From: Adiantum capillus-veneris
Lineage: Eukaryota; Streptophyta; Polypodiopsida; Polypodiales; Pteridaceae
DNA length: 64,000 bases
Assembly: GCA_014529385.2 (NCBI GenBank)
Contig: CM043958.1
Coordinates: forward strand, 74,147,169 to 74,211,168
Direction: 5' to 3'
The translations under genes and the position numbers were made by a program. This document shows, in pieces, positions 25,849 to 35,722 of this stretch; the first letter of the stretch is position 1, and every line of letters begins with the position of its first letter. The notes below the pieces were generated by a model. It did not search any database and was not told where the DNA came from. It worked only from the letters and a program-made list of their open reading frames with translations.

Positions 25849-26210
25849 CTATGGATAGAACATCCTCCAGCTTGTGCTACACTTTATCTAGTAAAACAAA
25901 GAGAAGCCCATATCATCATCACTTTCTTCTTCTTTCTTTCTTTTCTTCTTCCTTCTTTTGCTCAACGGCAGGGGCCGCTCCACCACCAGCTGCAGCACCA
26001 AGGCTTTAGATCCCTTTAGATCCCTTCAACCCCGTTCTTTTCTTTCCTATGGATAGAACATCCTCCATCTTGTGCTACACTTTATCTAGTCAAACAAAGA
26101 GAATCCCATATCATCATCACTTTCTTCTTCTTCTTCTTTCTTTTCTTCTTCCTTCTTTTGCTCAACGGCGGGAGCCGCCTCACCACCAGCTGTAGCACCA
26201 AGGGATCTCC
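25849..26210 (+). repeat. two tandem 5'UTR monomers, 197-bp period
   Basis: CCTATGGATAGAACATCCTC at 25849 recurs at 26046. Both copies carry CTTGTGCTACACTTTATCTAG, CCCATATCATCATCACTTTC, a pyrimidine-rich TTCTTC tract and TTTTGCTCAACGGC. They lie directly upstream of the LINE leader, so they are probably promoter monomers, as in rodent L1; that role is inferred. Confidence 0.8.
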
Positions 26211-26604
26211 ACCACCGCTGCTACCAATGAAGCCTCCACCACCACCACCTCCAACAATGACCTGGAAAATAGCAGCAGAGGGTGTTATGTACGAGAAGGA
26301 GAAGGAGATGCCACCGGATCCTGCAGAGGAGAACGCCAGCTTGGAAAGATGGCATTGGAGCTCGAACGCAAAATTTGTCAACCCCTCAAGGTATCCACTG
26401 TTCTGCTTCGCACTCCATGTTCCGTCCTCGTGTTGGCATACGAAGGTAAAGACCGCCATCGCCCAAGCTCCCTTCAATCTCCGAACTCCGATTTGGGTGA
26501 TCTATAGCCTCAATCGAAGAGCACGAAGTCCTCTACGCATTGATGTAAAGACAAAAATTTTCAGAGTTATGGAAGGCGTTTCTGTAGCAGCATTTCCAAA
26601 GTGA
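26158..26604 (+). CDS. LINE-1 leader frame, 148 codons, function unknown
   Basis: Open frame upstream of the LINE ORF with a proline run (KPPPPPPP near 26225) and no known motif. It overlaps the second 5'UTR monomer and ends 44 bp before the ORF1 start. It may be an upstream ORF or simply open by chance in GC-richer DNA; the reverse frame (26082-26477) is equally open, which argues for caution. Confidence 0.25.
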   Translation: MLNGGSRLTTSCSTKGSPPPLLPMKPPPPPPPTMTWKIAAEGVMYEKEKEMPPDPAEENASLERWHWSSNAKFVNPSRYPLFCFALHVPSSCWHTKVKTAIAQAPFNLRTPIWVIYSLNRRARSPLRIDVKTKIFRVMEGVSVAAFPK

Positions 26605-26647
26605 ACAGGTTCAACAAAATTGATTCTCATCTCCTATTTTACATACA

Positions 26648-28420
26648 ATGTCTTCCGGCACTCGCAAGGGTTCTTCTTCTTCAACAAGGTCCACAACCAT
26701 TGTGGAAAATGATCCAAAATCTCCTAAGTGTGGAAATAGCAACACAACCACCCAACCAACGACATCGGAAACCATGATCATGGCGTACTTGGTATCATTG
26801 CAAGAGACCGTAAACAAACAAGGCGAAGACTTACGAGCACTTGCAATGGAGAATGACACACTAAGGGTACTTGTGGTTGAGAATGAGAATCTCAAGAGGA
26901 CACTTGAGATGCAAACAACACGTTTGATGCAACTTGAAGAGGAAGTCAAGGAATGTAAACGCTCTCTTGTGGACTTGAATGCTTTGAAGGAGCGGATAAC
27001 CAAAGTAGAGCATGACCATGTATTGAAAGAGGAGAAATTTGACACTATGAGCCAGGATGTATGAGACATGAAAAACGTATGCACAAACAAGTCTTGGGCT
27101 GATGTATGTGGTAGAAATGTGGTTTCTAATTCCTCACTCATGCAAGCTATGGTTAAAACAAAGAATGTTGAGAATGCGGATGTGGAGGAGTTGAAGGAAC
27201 GAGAGCGACGTTCCAAGAACATTGTTATTCGTGGAATTTCCGAAGAGAAGTTAGAGACACCTCCTTCCCTTGCCATTGTTATTGAAGATTTCTTCAAAAC
27301 CCACTTTGGCATGTCCGGAGTTATGGTCTATGGAGCCCATAGAGTGGGGAAGCAAGGAGCTCCTCGCTCGGGAGAACGGCCAATTGTATGCACCATGCCG
27401 GATGAGACCAAGCGAAAGATTATCCTTGATAATAGTTGGATCTATTTGAGGAATACAAAATGTTTTGTATGTGAAGATCGCACTATTAAGCAACAAAATA
27501 TGCGTCGCAAGGCATATGAGGAAAATAATAATAAAAACAAGGAGATCTCTCATGAAGAAAATGTGCCCAAGGAGGAGGCAAGTCTCTCAAGCAAAGAAGG
27601 ATGCGTGACCTATGAGACCGAGTTACAATTGAAAATATGCTTTTGGAATTGTAATGGATACCCATGGAATGCGGGGGTTGGCATTGATGAACTAACAAGC
27701 AAAGCCGATGTTGTACTTCTTGTTGAAACTTGGAAGCATGATACACAAAGGATTAACGGCTTGGAGGATTACAATGTACATTCATTGATGTGGTCAAAGA
27801 ATCTCAAGCAACGAAGAGGACAAGGAGGGGTAGCATGTATGGTTAAGAAAGGATTGGAAGATTTTGTATCAATTGTGAAAGATGACAAGTACAAACGTTA
27901 TGTATGGCTGAAAATTATGACACCAAAAAGAGCACCCATTTTTGTAGCCGGTTGCTACATTCCTCATCATGATTCTCCCTTTTATGCTTGCATGGATAGA
28001 GATCAACCATTTTCTGATTTGGAAGAGGACATTGCTTATTTCAAAGGTGAAGGTGATGTTATTGTATTTGGGGATATGAATGCTTGCACAAAAACATTGC
28101 AACATGATACTCAACAATTTGATATGCCATACATTTCAAGAGAGTTGGAGGAAGTTCACTTGTATGATCGTACTTCAATGGATGAGAAAGAGCCGGATCA
28201 CTATGGAAAGTTACTTTTACACATGTGTAATAGCACGGGTATACTTATTGCCAATGGTGTATCTTTGTGGAGTGGAACCAATGGATTTACATGTAGGAGA
28301 CATAATGGGGATAGTGTGATTGACTATATGCTACTCTCTGAAGCCATCATGTATTGCATAAAGAGTTTTATGTTTGGTCAATGGACCCCGGAATCCGACC
28401 ATCGCACCTTATGTATATGA
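26648..28420 (+). pseudogene. LINE-1 ORF1-like coiled coil, RNA-binding region and apurinic-type endonuclease
   Basis: One frame, broken only by TGA at 27062-27064. Residues 1-50 are Ser/Thr-rich. Residues 55-138 form a heptad-rich coiled coil (ENDTLRVLVVENENLKRTLE). After the stop, RRSKNIVIRGISEE and, further on, YGAHRVGK and RPIVCTMPDETKRKIILD resemble the RRM plus C-terminal domain of animal/algal L1 ORF1p (Transposase_22 type). From about 27630 the endonuclease begins (LKICFWNCNGYPWNAG), with VLLVETW, GDMNA at 28071-28085 and SDHR at 28396-28407, so its catalytic motifs survive. The frame is lost near 28400, where the RT frame (+1) takes over. Typical plant L1 ORF1 proteins have DUF4283 and a zinc knuckle instead, so this architecture is unusual. 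Confidence 0.75.
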
Positions 28421-30944
28421 CCTTTCATGTGGAGAAGCAACTAAGCATGATAATCTCAGCGAAAGGAAAGAGAAGTTATCACTATGTATGGATTTCAAAC
28501 GAGCACAAATGTACATTGAAATGGTTGAGCAAAAATTATGGATGACAAAGCTTCAATGTGATGCACCATTGGAAACTAAATGGGAAGCTTTCAAGAAAGC
28601 TATTTGTTCTTGTGCGTAAGAATGCTTTGCCATAAAGCATCTCCATGGTATCAACAAAGATAGATCACGCAAAAGGTGGTTTGATAAAGAATGTCAAGAT
28701 GCTTGAAAGTCCTTGATAAAGCTTGATGCAACTATGGACAAAGACAACTATCAAAGTCATTTGCATACATACAAGGCATTGATTCAAAAGAAGAGAAGAA
28801 GATGGGAAGTAAAGCAACAAGAATTTCAAGTCCAAGAAAAGGCAAATGCATGTGGAAGATTTTGGAGAAACTTGAGGGGCAAGCGGGTTCAAAATTTTGG
28901 TAACTTGAGTCTAGTGGATATGTACACACATTGTAGGCAATTATATGAGCAAGCAAATGCTGAAAAAATGCCATTTTATGGTTCACTCCCATGTATGCCC
29001 TCTTTTTTTACTATTGAGGATGTATGCGGTGGGCTTGAAAAGTTGGCCACTCGCAAAGTGGGAGATCTTCAAGGTATCAAGCCGGAGATGATCAAATGGA
29101 CGGGAGATTTTACCCATGAGTGGATGTGTGATATGTTCAACCTTACACTTCAACATGGTATGCCTTATGATTGGAGTACTAATTGGGTTAAGCCTTTGCA
29201 TAAAGGAGGGGATGTAAAGAATGTAAGCAACTACCGGACTATAATAATTGGGTCTCTTATGGAAAAGTTGTTTGGGTGCATAATGGAGATGAAATTGAGT
29301 GATTGGGCTGAAGAGAATTACAAGCGTGCAAAGGGACAAGCGTGTTTTCGTCGATGCCACAGCACCATTTATCATCTTGTCACTCTTCGTGTTCTCATGG
29401 AGGAAAGTCGGTTGAAAGGCAAGCGATTGTATTGTTGTTTTGTGAACTTTAAGAAAGCCTTTGATATGATTCCATGTAACAATTTGTGGAGAAGGATGGA
29501 AGAACTCCAAGTGCCAAGTGAGTTTATGCTTGCGGTTTCTCGAATCTATGAGAAGGTGATTTGTCAATTGCGCATGGGAAGATAAATTTCAGAAATTTTT
29601 GTAAGCACTATTGGGGTTAAACAAGGATGTCCATTGTCACCAACTCTTTTTGGTCTATGCATCGATTAATTGGAACAAATGGTACTTGACTTTATGCAAG
29701 AAGAAGGCATTGAAGAGGTCACTATTTACAATGCGGTAATCATGCTTTTGTTGTATGCGGATGATGTAGTGCTTCTAGCACACACTTTAGAAGATGCACA
29801 AAAGCTTATGGTTGTCCTTGAGAACTTTTGCTTGCATAGTGGGCTGATTGTAAATGAATCCAAAACAAAGGTTATGCTTGTGAAAACCAACCATAAGGAG
29901 AACGCATGCATTGTGTACAACAATGAGACACTTGAAGTTGTTGAGAGCTTTAAGTACCTTGGCCTTGAGGCTCCATCCAATCACAAGTGGCATGAATGTG
30001 CTATGCATCGTTTGGAAGTGGGAAACAGAGCATATTATGCATTTGAGAACATGTGTAATGCAGGAAACATCAAGTGTTGGGTTCTCAAGAAGTATCTTTT
30101 TGATGCATTGGTGACACCGGTTCTTCTTTATGGAGTTGAAGTGTGGGGCGGGAGCATCTCAAAGTCTACTTGGAAAGAGTTTGAGAATGTCCAAAAGCGT
30201 TTTCTTACAAACTTTCTCCAAGTTAAGACACAAACACCATATATGCTCCTACTTCTTGAGTCGAGATCTCTTCCAATTGAGGTTATGGGCATGGAAAGGG
30301 TTGTGGAATACATGATAAAGATGCGTCAAAACCCCTCACATCGACTTCCTACAATTGCATGGGAAGCAAGCAAAAAAGTTCAAAAGACGCATAAAAGCAA
30401 AATCTCGAGCACGGGATGGATGCAAGACATAAAGAAGTGGTTTGGGAGATGGGATGCATTACACTTTCTACATGATGCTTCAATTGACTCTCAAGTGAAT
30501 GAAGCTTTTCCACAACGCCAATGTATTACAGCTTGGGAGAAATCCGGTGGGTCACGCTTTATACATTACACCACCTATATTGCCCCCAACTACAAAACCA
30601 TGTTCTTCGTTGAGAGAGGAAACCATACTCACACTTACATGCTTGAGCCTATTCCCTTGTCCGTAGTACGCACTATCGCAGCGATTCGGCTTAGCTCCCA
30701 TGTCCTTCAATGCGAGATAGGGCATTGGGGCAATGGAGAAGAGTCAAATTGATTGTGCACATTATGCTCACTGCAAGTTCGAGAGTCTGAGTACCACACA
30801 CTACTAGAGTGCTCAGCTTTTGGTCACATCCGAACTTGCTTCTCTCACATTTTCAGCCATAACTTAGACCTACACACTTTCCTCTCCCAGCCAAAGTGTG
30901 GGCTCTCCATTGCGACTCTCATCACTACAATTTTGGAGCATTGA
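28421..30944 (+). pseudogene. LINE-1 reverse transcriptase and C-terminal CCHC knuckle
   Basis: Frame begins in overlap (28374), with a stop at 28617, then 28713-29585, 29586-29669 and 29670-30752 all in the same phase. RT landmarks: WVKPLHKGGD and YRTI near 29190-29250; motif A FVNFKKAFD at 29439-29465, where Asn (29445-29447) stands at the first catalytic Asp; GVKQGCPLSP near 29615; YADDVVLL at 29754-29777. A thumb/linker region follows with LLYGVEVWGG. After TGA at 30750 the frame continues with C-x2-C (30756, 30765) and EYHTLLEC, a zf-RVT-like CCHC motif, ending at 30944. The RT would copy LINE RNA at the nicked target. The D-to-N change and three stops make this copy dead. Confidence 0.85.
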
Positions 30945-31026
30945 GAGTCACTCATCAGCCATACACATACTACATCACATGTAACTTTGGTCCCATAGGT
31001 CATATTTGACCTCCAAGGACGATAAT

Positions 31027-31030
<4 letters not shown>

Positions 31031-31097
<67 letters not shown>
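31031..31097. repeat. (TC)33 tract abutting the LINE-1 3' end
   Basis: A 67-bp TC tract begins right after GATAATAAAA. No poly(A) tail separates it from the LINE 3'UTR. It may be the element's own tail or the target microsatellite. Confidence 0.9.
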
Positions 31098-31105
<8 letters not shown>

Positions 31106-31297
31106 GCATGCCGACGTGGACAGCTAGGCAAAGTTTCTTGCATGGCCATTTATTTTCGTTTCTTCACGGAGTTTGTCTCAGCAATGAAGGCATAGCAGAA
31201 ACTGAGGTTGAAGACCACCTCTATCTCCTCCTGCAGAAGGCTGGGAAAGGCTGCAGCAGAAACAACTCAATTTGCTTAAGAGCTCTCCTCTCCCTCT

Positions 31298-31785
<488 letters not shown>

Positions 31786-32965
31786 GATATCAATTTGCAC
31801 AAGCCTGGTCCCCTAGAGAAAGATTCTCATGTTCATTTTGTGAAAAAGCCCAATTTATAATCTTTATTTTCTCAAAAAACTATAACTCAATATAAAAGAA
31901 TTGGATTTTCCATGCTCAGTGGAGAGAATTACGTCACTAAGTAATCACTTGTACATTAGTGATGCACAACTAAATTTTGATTTTTGTTTTAGAGTGCTTC
32001 ATTGTGTGCCCAAGGAGCCTCGATTGTTTGAAGAAGATGTCCATCCACATATGTCCACCACACATCGTCAACATAATTCCATAATTACATGTAACCAAAT
32101 CGGCACAAAAAAAATTTCTCAAAGCAATGGTATGGACAAGAAGGTGAAAAAATAGGGGCTACCCACGTTCTTAAGCGTGCTATTGCATGGTTGTCAACTC
32201 AAGCTCATACTGCATCTACATTGAATTGTGCGTATAAGGGATGCAAAACAACGTTCATTTATGCTCGTATACAATTCTCTCATATGTTTGGTTCATGCAA
32301 TAAGGGCCTAAGGCAAAATGAAACAAGTTTACAAGACCATTAGGAATAAGGGACACAAATCAATTGCTTACACTAGTAAAGTTAAGGGCTAGAATCCTAA
32401 CGTTGCAAGGGGGGAGAAATATTAGAGACTCGAGATATACAAATAGAAAATATATATAATATTATCACTAGTGTTGCTTTCTCACTGTAGTTTTTCTAGA
32501 TTTAAGAAATAGAAAGACTTGAACAATTTTGAGAAGTAGTTACCAGGGTGGTCCACCTCAAATGTGTAAGTGTAGCATGTGAATCAGCTTTCTCTTCGCT
32601 CTTGTCTATACTTTCATGATACACTTAAGCTTTTAAGGAGGAAAAGTTGGTGCAAAAAGAAAATAAATATATAATTCTCAAACAGATTTAACAACCAAAG
32701 TACTTGATAATTAGAGTCTACCATAATATGTGAGGAGTAAATTGGGAGCTAGAATAGATGAATGTCTCTCATTAATCTGTGAATCTCTCTTGGCTTTCGC
32801 TTTGCTCGAAAAATATCGCTCGGTGTTTGGTAGGACTCTGTTGGTGTAGGCTCTCCACTTCTCAACAAACTTGGAGAAGGAGATGGAGCTCTTGCATTTT
32901 TCACTCCACACAATGAGATAATGTGTGTGTGTGTGTGGGAGAGTATACCCACCCTCTCATGCTTG

Positions 32966-33027
<62 letters not shown>

Positions 33028-34100
33028 GTATTATTTTATTATTTCCATTGGACATGTGTCCTCTTTTTCCTCTTTTGAGAGAAAGAACTTAATTATTTAG
33101 TTTTATGTATCTAAATTCTCATTGGACCCCTTTAAAACCTAACCAGTAGCATTCAAGCACATGATGAGGGCCACATGTTAATTGTTAATCCTAAATTATT
33201 GAAACTGATTGGAAAGTTCATGCAAAGCCTTGGCTTAACAGGATCTAGGACCTTGAATCACTTGGTCCACTTTGTCATCCACTGCCATAGGAACCATTGA
33301 TTGCACTATCACTAGCTCAACATGTGTCATACCTTGCTCCCACCTTCATTTGATCTTTTTTTCTCTAAGCCTCAACAATTTCCACTGCTCTTTCAAATGT
33401 AGCAAGTTCCTCTTGGTCTACCTTCTCCCTTACACTTGGATGCTGTAGGGAGGTGTTGTAGCACGACCTAATCGCAATCCACACAAAATTATCAAATCCG
33501 TGGATCCGGCAACCCAGCTAGGGCATGAAAGCACGAGCATCGGATGAATAGGATAGAGGATTCAAGAAATCACCTCTCCAATGCAAGTAGAGATTAGCCA
33601 TGGAAAGACTAACTCTAAACGTACTCTAATCACTAATCAATTAATCTCCTACACACATCAGGCCCACCGAAGTCAACTTGCCATAGACTAGAAACCCCAA
33701 GCACACTAATGATAAGCACACACTAATTACCACATGTCAGTTAAGGAACTTCATCAATAGATTACACACACGAGGTGGATGGTGCTAGAGCTTCATAAAA
33801 CCTATCTACACACACAAGCAAAGAATAGGGCACACACACAAATTACAAGATTAAGACCCAACTTAACCAATCTAATTTGTGATGCTAAATATCGTAAATC
33901 AATTGTTCATAGAGAGATAAGAGTGGTTACTAGCAAGAAATACATACATCTCTCAAATCTAGAATAATGAAAGTGTAATACTACTTCATGACAAGATGAA
34001 ATGTAAAGAAGAAGTAGACTATGAGAAAATAATAATTAGATTAATCAAGAAGAGCTTACTTTAATTATAATGGTTAGCACTAGCCTCTCAAGCATAGACA
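31786..34100. other. non-coding region, unrecognised
   Basis: No identifiable gene. 31901-32155 is open for 84 codons, and a further frame to about 32340 contains a GCKTTFIYAR-like string, but I cannot assign a family. (CT)27 lies at 32971-33024. Confidence 0.45.
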
Positions 34101-34159
34101 TTAAGCTCAAGGATAGGCCAAAGAGTGAACACTCTAGAGAGAGGGAGCTCTCAAAAGTG

Positions 34160-34380
34160 GATCCTCAAGAGTGGATAATCAAGAATGAATCCTCCTTGCC
34201 TAAAGGCTTCCTTTTAAGGGCTTTCCCCACAATCCCTTCTACTGTGGGTTTAAGCTTGAACCCTCAAACTACCATATACAACTTTGGAACTCCAAGTGAG
34301 CCCAAGACTTTACAAAGTGTGTGGGAAATATTGTGACATCCATAGATATCTCCCGCTTGATGCATATTTGGTGTAGCATG
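34160..34380 (-). repeat. LTR start plus PPT of the gag-only retroelement family (copy 1)
   Basis: Direct repeat of 38832-39054. On the minus strand it reads an AAGCGGGAGAT polypurine tract (34346-34357) followed by an LTR-like start TGTCACAATATTTCCCAC at 34338. It is cut on its right by the LTR at 34381, which begins within a shared CTAACA. Identity with copy 2 is about 90 percent. Confidence 0.65.
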
Positions 34381-35722
34381 TGTTAGCACTAGGTTGGTAA
34401 TGGGACACTTTTATGTCTGTTAAGTGACCATTTTCCTTGAATTATGTCAAGAGTTTCAAAATGGTTTTTGAGGTGCTATCTATCTAGAAAGTTGTCTCAT
34501 GAGCTAAAAAAAACTCGACATTTTTTGAGAATATCAATTCCATCTTTAACCTTGTCCTTGCACAACATTTCACAACCTAAACTATTTAAAAAAAACGGGT
34601 CCTGTTTTTGCCTTTCTTCAACTTTTTGCAACTATACCACTCTAGAATTCATGTTTGTGAGGTCTATAATTCTAGGAAACTATCTTTAGTAGTCCTCAAC
34701 ATGTCTTGATGCTTCTAGGGAGAAATAATTATTAAAGTTGTAAGTTATGAGCAAATTACAAAAATTGTCAAATCCTGTTTTTTAGCCAATTTTAGCTCTT
34801 CTATGATTTCTTTGGTGGATTTCATGATATCCAAATGCATTTTTGATTTTCTATGTCGCATATTGTAACATAAAGCTAATATTCTTTGAGTTTTGGGCAC
34901 CTAATACCCTATTTTTCATAGTACACAACGATGGTTGAGTTTTCCAATTATAAAAAAAAAACGAAACATTCTAGTATATCAAGTATAGCTTTTTCAATAT
35001 TGTTAGTTTCTTGTGACAACTACATGCATTTTGTAGGTGGTAACCATATCTAGTCATAAGGATCAAATTTGGCTAGATATTGAATAGTTATATGGGATTC
35101 TACAACTCATAATGTTGAACCCAGTTTTTTCATGTTTGCTGTATTTAGCACTTCATCTTTGTCCCCAAGATTCCCCTTGGTAAGAGATGTATTATTCTTT
35201 TGACATACTCCATGGCTCCTTATGAACATAAAGGACAATAGGGAACTAAGAAAACATGCATATATTATTTGTATTGAGCGTGACTATAGAAACTTTGATG
35301 ATAGGTTTGCAGAATGGTAAAAATTAAACTTTTTTGTACCTATTTATTTTGGCAAAACAAAAAATAGTGAGTGAGAAGCAATCATATGTTCTGATCACCA
35401 ACCCATTGAAGTTAACTAGGGAATTTATATCAAGTCCTACAAAAATCCCTAATCTTAGTTTTATGCAATAAAACGTACGAAATGACTGTTTTGATGAAAA
35501 TGCACTGGCCCATCGACTTTGGAGGCTTGGTGTGACCAAAAGATGAGAAATTTTACAAGTTTCTTATTTTTTCCATGTATAGTAGGCCTTGAACTATAAC
35601 CTCATGAAAGGATTTTACAAAATGAGTGGATCTACTATGGTTTTGGAGGTTTTCTTCGAAACCCTGAAAGGACACTTTTGTGTCCTGTTAGGTTACCAAC
35701 ATAGTGTTAGCCGCTGCTAACA
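34381..35722 (-). repeat. 1342-bp LTR with adjacent PPT, minus orientation
   Basis: Ends TGTTAGCA and TGCTAACA, an 8-bp perfect inverted pair of the TG..CA type. On the minus strand, AGGAAGAGGGGAA lies immediately before the start (35723-35735), a good polypurine tract, so this is a 3' LTR of a minus-strand element. The two ends also share a longer imperfect inverted repeat (TAGGTTGGTAA...GGGACAC against its complement near 35665-35700). No coding is present. I could not find the partner 5' LTR in the window. Confidence 0.6.

Larger units (their letters stand above)
25849..31030 (+). mobile_element. near full-length non-LTR retrotransposon (LINE-1) with tandem 5'UTR units
   Basis: In order: two 5'UTR monomers (25849-26210), a leader with a 148-codon frame, an ORF1-like region (26648), endonuclease, RT, and a C-terminal CCHC knuckle ending at 30944. 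An 86-bp 3'UTR then runs straight into (TC)n at 31031 with no poly(A). Domain order and the single long frame identify a LINE. The 5' edge is uncertain: it may reach back to 25474, next to the (CT)40 tract. The copy is inactive through stops at 27062, 29583, 29667 and 30750, a frameshift near 28400, and a changed catalytic residue in RT motif A. Confidence 0.85.

Noticed and set aside
25536-26009. 157-codon plus-strand frame before LINE-1
   Set aside because: Crosses a CT tract and the first 5'UTR monomer, no motif; probably chance or LINE leader.
26611-27312. 233-codon minus-strand frame opposite LINE ORF1
   Set aside because: Antisense shadow of the coiled-coil ORF1; no domain.
32500-32720. 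hAT-like transposase C-terminus
   Set aside because: A few residues looked suggestive, but no conserved hAT block could be placed.
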